DNA of 64,000 bases from Mercenaria mercenaria (GCF_021730395.1 NC_069362.1:64187501-64251500), one strand, 5' to 3'; shown: positions 22,601 to 34,499, counted from the first letter of the stretch. Translations and numbers: made by a program. Notes: a model not told the origin generated them from the sequence alone.

Positions 22601-25600
22601 TGTTATCAATTTTTTTTATTGTTTTTCTTTAACAGTGAAAATTAAATGCAATGCCTTGAAAAATTCATGTACAGTTAACTAGCAAACTCGTGCAGTCAGA
22701 CAAGTCTCAATATTGAAATAGACAGTTTATCAATTGTACTAAATATATACCTGAGATGTCCACGCACAAGCACCCTATTCTTTGTTCTGTTCATCTGTGA
22801 ATCAAATGGAACTTCCAAATACTGAAACAGTAAAATGTCAGCAATGTCTTGATACTTCATATAACATTTTCTACACCTGTTTATCTGTATATAGCATGTA
22901 TCCTCCTGTACATATAGACTGAACATGAAGTGAGTCTTGCCCCCAAAAGTACAAATCCAAGTTCCAGAATGAAAAGGGCATAAGTGTATGAAGCAATTAT
23001 TTTAATTAGGCAACCACTTTAAATCCCACTCAAAAGTTTTACTTTCTATAAACATCCCATTTGGTGACTTTTTTCATCATGCAACCAGTGACCGAATAAA
23101 ACCAGCCCAAATACATAAAATTATCTGTAAATGTATACTGTATGTATTAAACAACCCTGTACAAAACTTGCCACAACCATCTATGTAGCGAGTGTTTTTG
23201 CAAACATACACATTAACCTTTTCTAACAATTGAGCAAACAACAACTGCCACCTTCAGTGAACTAGGAAAAGTATTCAACAGCTTAACCTTTAGCCTGCTA
23301 AATTTCTAAAATGGACTGATCCATCACTCAATTTGGGCAATACCATTTATTATCTGAAGGGGTGGTCACTAAAAATTTACTGACTGAATAGCGAACAGTG
23401 CAGACCATGATTAGCCTGCACGGATGTGCAGGCTAAACTTGGTCTGCACTGGTCGCAAAGGCAGAATAACTCGCCGCCAGCAGGCTAAAGGTTAAAATAA
23501 TCACAAACAATATTAATCAGAGTTTCAAACTTTGACGTGCATGGTATATCAACACTTCAACATAATTATGACTTATCTGTAACAATTTACTAAAAGCTTC
23601 TAAGAGGCTTCTATTACGAGACCACTTTTTGGCGGTCCTTTGTGTGGTCTCCTAGTACAATGTCTACTGTAATGCTTTTAAATATTAACAGTTCAGATTG
23701 TCATATATATATATAAAGCAGAAGTCATTTATACACCTTTTAAGAATGATTTAAAATGAAAGATCAAAATATCAGCCAATTACCATTAAAGTATAATTTT
23801 TTTTTGTATTGAATAGCACATAATATGTTGTAAGTGGCTGACAAAGCCTTTTTCAGTAGACATTTCTCACACTGACAAATAATATCATCTTAAGCAGCAG
23901 ATAAATTTGATCATTATGACGTGACGGCTTTACCAACAACACACTTCAGGAATTCTACACATTACCTGATTGCTTTAATAACAGTACTATTGAGAAATGC
24001 TACATCTAAAACATGAAGTGAGGGCTGAACCAATACATGTAGTACATTTCATCAATGTTACATCTTACCTGATTCACTGGATTGGCTGAACATGAAGAGA
24101 GGACACTTCAGCAACATTACATGTAGTACATTTTACCTGATTCACTGGATTGGCTGAACATGAAGTGAGGACACTTCAGCAACATCACATGTACATCTTA
24201 CCTGGTTCTCTGGATTTGTTACATGTACATTTTACCAGATTTACTGGATTGGCTGAACATGAAGTTAGGACACTTCAGCAATGTCACATGTACATTTTAC
24301 CTGATTCACTGGATTAGCTGAACATGAAGTGAGGACACTTCAGCAATGTCACATGTACATTTTACCTGATTCACCGGATTGGCTGAACATGAAGTGAGGA
24401 CACTTCAGCAATGTTACATGTACATTTTACCTGATTCACTGGATTGGCTGAACATGAAGTGAGGACACTTCAGCAATGTTACATGTACATTTTACCTGAT
24501 TCACTGGATTAGCTGAACGTGAAGTGAGGACATTTCAGCAATGTCACATGTACATTTTACCTGATTCACTGGATTGGCTGAATACGAAGTGAGGACACCT
24601 CAGCAATACTTCAGCGATGTCACATGTACATTTTACCTGATTCACTGGATTAGCTGAACACGAAGTGAGGACACTTCAGCAATGTCACATGTACATTTTA
24701 CCTGATTCACTGGACTGGCTGAATACAAAGTGAGGACACTTCAGCAATGTCACATGTACATTTTACCTGATTCACTGGATTGGCTGAACATGAAGTGAGA
24801 ACACTTCAGCAACGTTACATGTACATTTTACCTGATTCACAGCATTGGCTGAACATGAAGTGAGGGCTGTACCAAAAGTACACAGAAGGAATGTGCTCAG
24901 GTAAAATGGATCCGGAGCTACAGCATAGCCTGCCATTGTTGTTATAACCACCAAACCTATTAATAGATATGTAAGATCAATACACATTGAACATACTGAA
25001 AATATATACTGATCTCATTAAGGTATGTAAAGCCTGGTCAAATTATAACTGAAAACCTGCAGTAAACTGTAGCAACAAATGTATCTCAGGTTGGTTAGTA
25101 AGTATAACAAGACACTTTTAAAATAAATACTGTACATACTATAGCACATTATACAGTACAATGCAAGATATAATTTTATATCTGCACAAAGTGCACATCT
25201 TTATATATGTATGTAGTGATTATCTAGTGAATATGTAATACAACTGTAACAGGAGAATGGAAAAGTAACAAGTCAAAAAGATATATCACTAGAAACAATA
25301 CAGATTTTTACTGGTGACTCCTATGAACAAATTAACGTCAATTTAACACTAGCCTAGAAATGCTCGAAACTGTTTGCATTCATTTGATTATAAAAGCTTA
25401 CAATGTGATAAACATTCAGTAAGATTACTTAAAACTAGAGACTGCTATCTTTCCCATGCCATATTATTCGCAGAAAAAGTATGTTAAATTTTTACCAGTC
25501 AATCTTATTTTGGAGAGTTTCATGTAATACTGAGGCAGTTTAGAGTAATCCAATTTCACCTCCCTCCATGTATACTCTGATACTGATTCTACATGTTTTG

Positions 25601-28600
25601 ACGGACTTGTACTGTCTATCTTCAAACCATCATCATAATCAAAATAGAGTTGTAAAAGTTTCTTCTCATCTGGCAGCTTAACTTCCACTTCCTTTGTTTG
25701 TCTGCCATTGTCTACATCCAATTTAACACCACAGTGCTTGAGGAATATAGTAAAATCCTGAGTATCACTTTCAGTTGGAATATTAGATCCCTCTTTTAGC
25801 TTCTTCGAGGTAGTCTCACTATTCACTGCTGCCTGTTTTGTAACTGAATGAAATTGGTTTTGATCCCTGAACTTTGATAAATCACTCGGAACTTTTATTT
25901 GGATCACCTTTGTCTCAAACTGTTCTTGTTGGACAGCTTTCTCCACATTGTCTGTATCTGTATCACACGTAGCTGCTGCAACCTTTGGTTTTGTTGAATA
26001 CTGAAATAAATGTAAATATATAAATAGATTTGCAAATTGCAAGTATATATTTCATAACTACATCAAACATTACTGGTATCACAAGTATTACAAATACCAA
26101 TTCAGAATTTTATAGTTTAATTACAAATACATAATCATATCACACAATCACAACTAGAAATATATTAGAGTTACATCAATGTACATACATTTTGTGTACA
26201 TACATTTTGATACATGGTACATCACACAGAATATTATTCAACTTTTTCCCAGGTCAAAATGAAAGTAAATGTGAAGTTTTCAAAATATTGGCTGTATGAG
26301 TTCTATAACTAACAATTTCTAACATTGGTATTAGGGTCCCAGGTATTGGTGCTTTTCGTCTGGCATGCTAACAAACCAAGGAAGCTTCTGGGATTGGAGT
26401 GTCTTCTGTATCTTGTATTATCCCTACTAACATAACTTAGAGTCTTCTGAAGAAGTCACCCATATGGGCTACTGGTAGCAAGTTTGACAACTATAAATAA
26501 GAAACTGCAAAGTCAAACAAGAGCACCGCCTTGCGGGTGCAGATGCTCATACGATTTTTTTGTCTCTGTATACTCGGTAATAGAAATATTGTCCTACCCA
26601 TGATTTTCTAAGTCCAAAAAGGGCCATAATTCTTGCAAAAAGCAGGATGAAGTTATGTTTCTTGCTGTACAGAGTTAGCTTTTGATGGTGAACAACTGTT
26701 GCAAGTTTCAAAGCAATAGCTTTGATAGTTTAGGAGAAAAATTTACCTAAACACAAAACCAAATCTGATATTTTCTAAGTCCAAAAGGGGCCATAATTCT
26801 TGCAAAAAGCAGGATAGAATTCTGTTTCTTGCTGTACAGGCCAGCTACTGATGGTGAACAAGTGTTGCAAGTTTCAAAGCAATAATAGTTTAGGAGAAAA
26901 GCTGACCTAAACATAAAACTTAACCAGGCGACGCCAATGCCAACGCAGACGCCGATCAAGTATTGACAATAACTCATCATTTTTTTTCAAAAAATCAGAT
27001 GAGCTAAAAAGGGGCATAATTTTGTAAAAATGCAAAGTAAAGTTATGTAACCTGTGTCAGATCATGACAGTGAACAAGTGTGTGAAGTTAGTGGGAACTG
27101 AGATACAAGCTTTACATACAAAAACTTAACCAAAAACAGCTATGTCGAAAAAAAGGAGCATAATTTTGTAAAAAAGCAAAATAGAGTTATGGAACCTGTA
27201 CAATGTAAGTCAGTTTATCACAGTGAATAAATGTGTGAAGTTTCAATCCATTCCCACAAGTGGTTACGAAGACACCAGCTTACATACAAAAACATAACCA
27301 AATCAGGACGACAACGCGGAAGATGACACATGGGTGAGTCCAATTGCTCTACCTATTCTTTTTCAAGCTAAAAAAGACAGCAAATTCTAATTAGAAATGG
27401 TCGCTAATTGTTTCACTGACATAATTAATGAAACTAAAAATGGAAGTAATAGGATCACCAAGAGTAACAGAAGCACTGTGAGTGAGTACTTTTCCATTAA
27501 GTAAATTAGGTCACACGTGCTTACGCAATGGAAAATTTTGATTTCTTTGGAAACTCACAGGTAATTTCCCATCAGTGCTTGAATAAAAATAAATAACCAA
27601 TGATAAACGATTTCCTCACATCAATTGCTTAATTTACATATGACAAGTCATGCTTTTATTGTACTAAATACAAACCGTGAGATGACCATGTGTCAGTCGG
27701 CATATAGCATGATAGAACAGAATATATTTTTTATAAGTTCTGATCAGCTGCAGAACATAAACCCAATGACAGAGCAGCACTTTCAATTAACACCCGAATG
27801 TCTATCACTTTCAATTAACCACCGAATTTCTATCAATGGCCGACATTAGTCTGTGTGTTTGCATCACAAGGTGTGAAAAATATATTAGATGACATTTAAT
27901 CCACTATTGATTGTTGCATTGACAAGCTTACAAAATTAGGTTTATGTTGCCGACGAGTTTCAAAGCGCGAAATACTATACTTATGTCAGACCATTATAAT
28001 ATTTTTCTAGACATAAATGTTATTTTTTTGCACATAAATTTCAATAATTATGTTGCAGATAAGAACCTTCTTTTACAGAAAGCGTCGTAACACGAATGAA
28101 CTATTCACATGCACAAAGTTGCTGTCAGTTTTTAAAGAAGAAAAAAAAAGTATTGAACCACAAAAAATATATATTTAAAACTGTAAGAACCTCTTGTTTA
28201 ACATCTCTTTCTGAGGATACTTTCAGTAAATTTGAAATGAGATCAATTGAGCACGCTTGTGAAAATAATTATGTTCGCAGAAGGGCTACTCCATACTCTT
28301 TTCAGGTCAATATAAATCAAAAGAGAATTTAAAGCGGGAAGTAATATTTCCAGTCCTTAATATTATAGAGTAATCTGTGTTATTCATTCATAACCACCTC
28401 TCCCAATTAAGCTCGTAGCGTTAAGGATGCAGCCATTTTTATTTGATGTCGCAGCCCAAAATTCGTCAATGTATTGGATGTTAATATGAAAATAGTTCAG
28501 AATCTCACATTTTAAACCAAAAGCAAAATCCTGAACTGATGGCACTAAAAATGTATTGCTGATGCACTCTGTATTACATTTAGACGGGAAAACAATACAT

Positions 28601-31600
28601 GTGCGTTTCATGTCGTAAGTTTTCTGTTGTATTAAATGTGTGCACATTTTCCTCACAACATATGCAAATACATTTCAACATTTAGATTTAGAGGCTTATG
28701 TAAATTACTTTAAGTGAACTTTCAGAAAATTAGTAGATATCACACTCTCCCTACATTAAATTCGTCTGTTAAAAAAAACCAATGAACAAAATTAAAGTAT
28801 AAAAAAACTAAACCCTATGGAAATGAAATACATTTAAATGATTTTACACCATCACACATCATACCAGACTGAGGTCCACCTCTCCCACATAAAATGATAA
28901 CAACAATTTACAGTTTATTAACGGAATATATTTATCACCTTGACTCAGCATTCCCATCAACTTTTTGAAAAGTGGGTACATTTTCTAAAGTATGTGGGTA
29001 CATGATAAAAAAGTTGGGTACAAACCATACAAATTGAAAAAAATGTTCCAACTGAAACAAAATTCTAAAGAAGTATAATGGGAAGTGACACTTTTATTCA
29101 GCATGTGTTAATGACAATGGTTTGTTTTACACATGCACCACAGGGATACAGCCTAGAAGTCATTTCTCCTTATAGCAGAGCTACCGAAGCGGCGCCGACA
29201 GCATCGCATTACGGTTAAATGTGTGAAAAAGAAAATGAATAAAACTGTGTATAGAATTACTATAGAGTTGAAAATTCGTGGTACTGTTGTGGAATTGGTG
29301 TTGTTCGGGTTTCTTCCTGTACGCAATGCTCATTGTAATTAATTAGTAAGACGTCAGTTACTCAGAAGACGCTTGCTGTTTACGGTTGACAAAAGCGTTT
29401 CGCTCACTACTTTGAACATTGAATAAAAATGTAAATGAGCGTCTGATAATAAGAATTTAGTGCTAAATACATTTTCTACGAAGAAAAAAAAGATAAAATA
29501 CAATATTTTCAATGGGAAACAATTTTCGTCACGCTCCCATAACTGACATTTATTATGTATACTTATATTTGTGACAATGACATCATATTTCCACATTGGT
29601 GCAGTGGTTACCGAGTTTGCATTGAAAACCAAAGGTCGGGAGTTCGATCCTCAACGAGAGCCATTTTTTTTTTTAATTTCTTTTTTATTTCAGTTTTTTT
29701 TTTATGAGTTTTGAAAGCATTGTAAAAATTAAAGTCATTCATGTGAAATTTAACAAGCGTTTTGTTAATGATGTCAGGTTCCAATGTACTGTCTGTAGAT
29801 AAAACTTATTTTTTAAGAAGGTTTTTGGAACAAAATATACAGGCATTGAACTGTGAAAAGCACATCATTCTCTTCTCCATTTATAATAATAATAATTCCA
29901 GCAGAACTCCTTTAATTTTCAAGGGGCACTTGTGATTTTTCAAGGGAGCTCTGCCTTCTAGGTAGCACCTAAGTTCATATTAGGAAAGTGGAGAGACTTC
30001 TAGTTGAAAAATGGAAATTTATCATTTCTAACTCAATATAATACCCCCCATACACACACACACACCCAGCAAGCTTGTGAAGCAATTTTCTTAGATACAT
30101 CATTTTCCATGCAATGAATTTTTCTTTATTCCATAATTCTGAAAAACGCGGTTTTCAAAAATTCAAGCAGATGGTGGTAAGTATCACCCGCCGAGATTTT
30201 ATAACATTTTTTTTGCTGCTATATCTTGCTGCAACATACAGCAACAAAAAATACATTATAACAAGAGGACCATGATGGTCCTGAATCGCTCACCTATCCC
30301 CACATGACCCAGTGTTGAACTGAGTATGACGTCGTTATTTCTATTATTTGACATAGTGACCTAGTTTTTGAGCACATGTGACCTAGATATCATCAAGATA
30401 AAAAATTCTGACCAATTTTCATGAAGATCCATTGAAAAATATGGCCTCTAAGAGGTCACAAGGTTTTTCTATTATTTGACCTAATGACCTAGTTTTTGAA
30501 GGCACGTGACCCACTTTTAAAACTTGACCTAGATATCATCAAGGTGAACATTCTCACCAATTTTCATGAAGATCTCGTGAAAAATATGGCCTCTAGAGAG
30601 GTCACAAGGTTTTTCTATTTTAGAACCTACTGACCTAGTTTTTGACCGCACATGACCCAGTTACAAACCTGACCTAGATATCATCAAGCTGAACATTCTC
30701 ACCAGTTTTCATGAAGATCCATTGAGAAATATGGCCTCTAGAGAGGTCACAAGGTTTTTCTATTTTTAGACCTACTGACCTAGTTTTTGACCCCACGTGA
30801 CCCAGTTTCGAACCTGATCTAGAAATCATCAAGGTGAACATTCTGACCAATATTCATGAAGATCTCATGAAAAATATGGCCTCTAGAGAGGTCACAAGGT
30901 TTTTCTATTTTTAGATCTACTGTCCTAGTTCTTAATCCCACGTGACCCAGTTTCGAACATGATCTAGATATCATCAAGGTGAACATTCTGACCAATTTTC
31001 CTGAAGATCCATTGAAAAATATGGCCTCTAGAGAGGTCACAAGGTTTTTCTATTTTAAGACCTACTGACCTAGTTTTTGACCGCACGCGACCCAGTTTCG
31101 GACTTGACCTAGATATCATCAAGCTGAACATTCTCACCAATTTTCATGAAGATCCATTGAGAAATATGGCCTCTAGAGAGGTCACAAGGTTTTTCTATTT
31201 TTAGACCTACTGACCTAGTTTTTGATCCCACATAACCTAGTATCGAACTTGACCTAGATATCATCAAGGTAAACATTCTGACCAATATTCATGAAGATCT
31301 CATGAAAAATATGGCCTCTAGAGAGGTCACAAGGTTTTTCTATTTTTAGATCTACTGACCTAGTTTTTACCCCCACGTGACCCAGATTCGAACTTGACCT
31401 AGATATCATCAAGCTGAACATTCTGACCAATTTTCATGAAGATCCATTGAGAAATATGGCCTCTAGAGAGGTCACAAGGTTTTTTCTATTTTTAGACCTA
31501 ATGACCTAGTTTTTGACCCCACGTGACCCAATTTCGAACTTGACCTAGATATCATCAAGGTGAACATTCTGACCAATATTCATGAAGATCTCATGAAAAA

Positions 31601-33911
31601 TATGGCCTCTAGAGAGGTCACAAGGTTTTTCTATTTTTAGACCTACTGACCTAGTTTTTGACCCCACGTGACCCAGTTTAAAACTTGACCTAGATATCAT
31701 CAAGGTGAACATTCTGACCAATTTTCATGAAGATCTTGTGAAATATATGGCCTCTAGAGAGGTCACAGGGTTTTTCTATTTTTAGACCTACTGACCTAGT
31801 TTTTGATGGCATGTGACCCAGTTTCGAACTTGATCTAGATATCATCAAGGTGAACATTCTGACCAACTTTCATAAAGATCCCATGAAAAATGTGACCTCT
31901 AGAGTGGTCACAAGCAAAAGTTTACGGACGGACGGACGCACACACGCACGCACGGACGGACGACAGACGCCGCGCGATCACAAAAGCTCACCTTGTCACT
32001 TTGTGACAGGTGAGCTAAAAACTCGGCGGGTAATACTTAGCATGAACAGTATCGGACTCGAATAAAAATCAAAAGTAATTTGTAGGACAAGTCAGTCTGC
32101 AACCTGTCATTTTGTAAATATTAATAGCAGAGCTACCGGTGCCGCAAAGCGGCGCCGACAGCGTCGCATTACGGTTAAACGTGTGAAAAACAAAATGAAT
32201 AAAACTGTGTAAAGAATTACTATCGAGTTGAAAATTCGTGGTACTTTTTTGGAATCGGTGTTGTTCGGGTTTCTTCCAGCACACAATGCTAATAGTAATT
32301 AATCAGTAAGACGTCAGTAGACGCTTGCTGTTTACGGTCGACAAAAGCGTTTCGCTTACTGCTTTGAACGTTGAATAAAAATGTAAATGAGCGTTTGATA
32401 ATAAGAATTCAGTGCTAAATACCTTTTTTTACGAAGAAAAAACAGATAAAATACAATATTTTAATGCGAAACGATTTTCATCGCGCTTCCATAACTGAAA
32501 TTTATTATATATACTTATATTTGAATTGATGACGTCATACTTCCACATTGGTGCAGTGGTTAGCGAGTTCGCTTTGGAAATTAAAGATCCTGAGTTCGAT
32601 CCTCAGCAGATGCATTTTTTTATTGTTTTTATTTTTTATTTCAGTTTTTATTTATTTATAATGAGTTTTAAAAGCATTGTAAAAATAAAGTAATTCATGG
32701 GAAATTTAACAAGTGTTTTGTTAGTGATGTTAGGTTCCAAAGTTCTGTCTTTAGATAAAATTTACTTTAAAAAAAGTTTTGGGATCAAAATATACAGGCA
32801 TTGAACTGTGAAAAGCACATAATGCTCTTCTCCCCATTCACTCTCCCCATTCTCATATATTTCATCCACAAGCTTAAAAATCACTGACCAGAGTTTATTA
32901 CTAGAAAAAAAAACTATTGCCTATGAATTATCAAACATCAAAAAGGCTCCTACTACCATTCCTATTCTATACCAGTGGTGCTAAAAGATTAACCATAAAA
33001 ATGTCATAGACTGTTAACTTAGCAGTTCAGTAAATAAAACAGAAGTTTTCAAGAATTTCGGCAAACAGTGGTTTTCTCTGGGTTAAATTCTCATCACCAA
33101 CTTTTAAAGATAGCTAGTCTTTTGGATTTTAAACAAGCTTTGTACATGTAAATGATTTTCATTCTCCCATACCAGACGTCTGTCATAGCAGTATTTTTGC
33201 CTTAGTTAAAGTTGGACACATTCTTCCTTTTAAAAAGGACCGTAACTTTCTTTAGTTCGTATATAGCATATTTATAGAGTTTTCGCATGTCAAGATTTAA
33301 TCTAAATGCATTCTAAGACATTCATTCAGAAATCATGAATTATCATCAATTCTTAAAATATTATAGAATCTAGATCTTAATGAACATAAACTTCCTAAAA
33401 CTGATTCCAGATAATTCCAGCAGCACTCCTTTAATTTTCAAGGGGCACTGGTGACTTTTTCAAGGGAGCTCTGCCTTCTAGGTAGCGCCTAAGTTCATAT
33501 TAAACAAGCAGCTTACGAGTCTTTCTTTTACAATGAAGACCAAATAATTATGTAGTAGCTGTCAGCTGACCGCTTAATCATTCAACAACTTTCGTGGGGG
33601 GGAATTGTCTGGGAGTGAATTGTCTTGAGGGGGAATCATTTTAGGCCTAGCTGAAACACTGACCAAAATGCATGCGTACATCCAATTTCCTGCCTTTAAC
33701 ACTCGCGAAAGGGGTTGGCAGTATTCAGAGATAGATAAATAGAAAGGTGCGAAGTAACGTTTTTGCAATAAATGCAAACTTACTGACTTACCGAATGTAC
33801 CCGGTTGGCATTTGTTTTCCACAAATATTTTCTACTGATGCTGCTGTAATGTCTACTAGATATTGGAGTTAGTCTAATGAAACACTTAGTTACATGTGCT
33901 GGAATCCTCAT
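19182..33911 (-). CDS. COX10: COX10, protoheme IX farnesyltransferase
   Basis: Converts heme B to heme O in the mitochondrial inner membrane, the first step of heme A synthesis for cytochrome c oxidase. Six exons give a complete 496-residue protein: 33792-33911, 25496-26000, 24832-24956, 22751-22821, 21175-21407, 19182-19618; all phases agree. Exon 1 encodes an Arg/Ser-rich, acid-free presequence ([20 protein letters not shown]...). The UbiA-type motif N-xxx-E-xxx-D (N249, E253, D257) sits in [19 protein letters not shown] second conserved block, [20 protein letters not shown], is at 363-382. Hydrophobic membrane segments fill the C-terminal two thirds. Human COX10 is 443 residues, and the excess here is in the poorly conserved exon 2 linker. 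Exon 3 carries a tandem array of its own donor. Identification is certain at family level; exon 1 is placed by donor, phase and targeting character. Confidence 0.95.
19619..21174. other. COX10 intron 5 with ~120 bp tandem repeat
   Basis: 20330-20790 holds a core repeat of about 120 bp (three loose copies of 'ccctaaaaggggcca', 'cccatttg', 'gagaagatg...'). It begins 'gagacaagaggaccatcgtt' (20334-20353), a start similar to the pearl-type ends. The rest is plain AT-rich intron. Confidence 0.5.
21175..21407 (-). CDS. COX10: COX10 exon 5
   Basis: The split Ser codon is followed by [20 protein letters not shown] and [20 protein letters not shown]. Acceptor ATTACAG, donor GTAAGT. Confidence 0.94.
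21780..22510. repeat. Dispersed repeats in COX10 intron 4
   Basis: 21780-22010 matches the 18120-18470 family. About 22100-22510 matches 8126-8565 and ends 'gacagacagtgagagatcac' and 'aatagctcacc'. Open frames here are not coding. Confidence 0.5.
22751..22821 (-). CDS. COX10: COX10 exon 4
   Basis: 71 bp: [20 protein letters not shown] and GHL, the Asp-rich active-site loop. Acceptor GTTTCAG, donor GTATAT, phase 2 out. Confidence 0.93.
23283..23495. mobile_element. TTAA-type MITE copy C (best preserved)
   Basis: TTAACCTTTAGCCTGCT at the left mirrors AGCAGGCTAAAGGTTAA at the right (one base apart from perfect); TTAA at 23283-23286 and 23492-23495. The internal palindrome 'gcctgcacggatgtgcaggc' is at about 23414-23433. 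Same family as the copies near 3.1-3.5 kb. In COX10 intron 3. Confidence 0.88.
24060..24831 (-). repeat. 65 bp minisatellite copied from the COX10 exon3/intron3 junction
   Basis: About twelve units, most exactly 65 bp apart (for example at 24297, 24362, 24427, 24492). On the minus strand each contains about 30 nt of the exon 3 end (TTCATGTTCAGCCAAT...), then CAG and GTAAAATGT: a copy of the real donor with its exon context. It starts at the authentic donor and runs into the intron. The first added unit would bring an in-frame TGA just before its donor copy (TGA at 24772-24774), so use of a distal donor should truncate the protein. Confidence 0.93.
24832..24956 (-). CDS. COX10: COX10 exon 3
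   Basis: [17 protein letters not shown]...SCSANAVNQ, matching the family's first membrane segments. The acceptor TTAATAG lacks a long pyrimidine tract; donor GTAAAA is at 24826-24831. Its last 30 nt plus donor are the template of the adjacent array. Confidence 0.93.
24957..25495. other. COX10 intron 2, nothing recognised
   Basis: AT-rich intron without repeats or coding signal. Confidence 0.6.
25496..26000 (-). CDS. COX10: COX10 exon 2
   Basis: Acceptor TTTCAG, 168 codons plus one base, donor GTAAAA. A charged, low-similarity linker ends in [20 protein letters not shown] and IRLTG, the conserved entry to the membrane domain. Confidence 0.92.
26510..27370. repeat. Dispersed repeat, core ~150-190 bp
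   Basis: Starts 'aacaagagcaccgccttgcg' with a GC-rich hairpin (GCACCGCCTTGCGGGTGC). Repeated blocks are 'aaaggggc.ataattcttg.aaaa', 'gtgaacaa.tgt.gcaagttt' and 'gacctaaacataaaac'. A 'ccaatgccaacgcagacgcc' stretch is at 26934-26953. In COX10 intron 1. Confidence 0.55.
27371..29173. other. COX10 intron 1, no clear features
   Basis: Only short frames with no recognisable similarity (for example 28096-28332 and 28384-28656). 28934-29040 has repeated 'gtgggtaca' motifs. Confidence 0.45.
29174..29880 (+). repeat. ~700 bp direct repeat, copy 1, with tRNA-like segment
   Basis: Very similar along its length to 32129-32842, from 'tagcagagctaccg' to 'ctcttctcc'. About 29600-29662 is tRNA-like: TGGTGCAGTGG (A box) and AGTTCGATCCT (B box). 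No coding frame. The family could be a long tRNA-containing SINE or an old segmental duplication. Confidence 0.7.
29893..29985. repeat. Repeat shared with 33413-33505
   Basis: 'aattccagcag.actccttt', 'aattttcaaggggcac' and 'agctctgccttctaggtagc' occur in the same order in both places. It directly follows copy 1 of the 700 bp repeat but lies about 570 bp after copy 2. Confidence 0.7.
30261..32020 (+). mobile_element. Pearl/Helentron-like element, apparently full length
   Basis: Left end 'caagaggaccatgatggtcc' with a palindrome. It is followed by about eleven ~140 bp core copies ('cctagatatcatcaaggtgaa', cut to 'cctagatatcatcaaggt', 'cctctagagaggtcac', 'gacctagtttttgac'). Then come a (GGAC)n/(GCAC)n tract (about 31925-31965), 'gacgccgcgcgatcac', and a terminal hairpin AGCTCACC..TTGTCAC/GTGACA..GGTGAGCT (31986-32015). 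The plan fits pearl elements, now placed with Helentron-derived non-autonomous elements. Non-coding. Confidence 0.8.
32129..32842 (+). repeat. ~700 bp direct repeat, copy 2, with tRNA-like segment
   Basis: Partner of 29174-29880. The tRNA-like stretch near 32546-32608 keeps a perfect T-arm (CTGAG TTCGATC CTCAG) and the TGGTGCAGTGG A box, better than copy 1. No full tRNA fold can be drawn. Confidence 0.7.
32843..33791. other. End of COX10 intron 1
   Basis: Plain AT-rich to 33412, then the repeat block 33413-33505 shared with 29893-29985. The frame at 33574-33822 crosses the COX10 exon 1 donor and is not a gene. Confidence 0.5.
33792..33911 (-). CDS. COX10: COX10 exon 1 (mitochondrial presequence)
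   Basis: 40 codons from ATG to donor GTAAGT (33786-33791), phase 0 to match exon 2. The other open frame here ([12 protein letters not shown]...) crosses the donor and was not used. A 7.8 kb intron follows. Confidence 0.75.
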
Positions 33912-34110
33912 GCTTACAGTTTTCAATTACAGGTTCATTCTTTTATTCATCCTGCGTGAGAACGTGAGTGTTACAAAATTCGACCAATTTCATGGGCGCA
34001 GCCATATTGTTTCAAGGTCATATTCGGGATACTTTTAACAGTTATTTGAAACGCAAAGATTCTCTTTCAACGGAAAGAGCCGGAAGAGATCATCCTGGTC
34101 ATTCGTTCAC
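33912..34110 (-). promoter_or_regulatory. COX10: COX10 upstream region with YY1-, ERR- and GABP-like motifs
   Basis: Within 86 bp lie GCCATATTG (34001-34009, YY1-like), TCAAGGTCA (34012-34020, exact ERR half-site) and CCGGAAG (34080-34086, ETS/GABP core), 90-175 bp before the COX10 ATG. These three factors regulate respiratory-chain genes in animals. Each motif alone could be chance; the cluster is the evidence. The transcription start site is not known. Confidence 0.5.
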
Positions 34111-34169
34111 AATAATGGCAAACGTTCAATATTGATACATTATGGCCATACGTGGTGCGTGAGAAGTGT

Positions 34170-34206
34170 GTGTGTGGGGGGGGGGGAGGGGGAGGGGGGG
34201 GGGGGT
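34170..34206 (+). repeat. G-rich run
   Basis: (TG)n followed by about 30 bases of almost pure G, about 260-295 bp upstream of the COX10 ATG. Possible G-quadruplex. Confidence 0.7.
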
Positions 34207-34499
34207 ACAGGGGTACAGAAACGCCTTGTGCTTCCTGTTGTGATAAAAATTTGCAAAACGTTTAAAACATAACTCACCGAAACTTAAGCATTATTTGCTT
34301 TCAAAGGATCATTTTACAGTTTTTATTAACTATCACAACAGCAATCTTTAAATGCCGTGTGGCGACCACGTTCACAACGTTCTTGACCATGTTTCTGAAA
34401 TTTCTATCCCACTAAGTTTTACCAAATATATGTTTCTTTATGTATTTTTAGTAAACTTTTGTTATAGGTCAAAGTTAAGTAAGAGTTAAGTATCGTCCA

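Noticed and set aside
24060-24831. CRISPR-like array
   Set aside because: Units are contiguous near-identical repeats without unique spacers, in a eukaryotic intron.
29600-29662. Functional tRNA gene
   Set aside because: A and B boxes are present but the acceptor and anticodon stems do not fold; it is part of a repeated block. The same applies to 32546-32608 and to the LTR and SINE segments at 35.9-37.1 kb.
33574-33822. 82-codon minus frame ([12 protein letters not shown]...) as COX10 N-terminus or a gene
   Set aside because: It runs across the GTAAGT donor in the wrong phase. The frame ending phase 0 at that donor gives a proper mitochondrial presequence.
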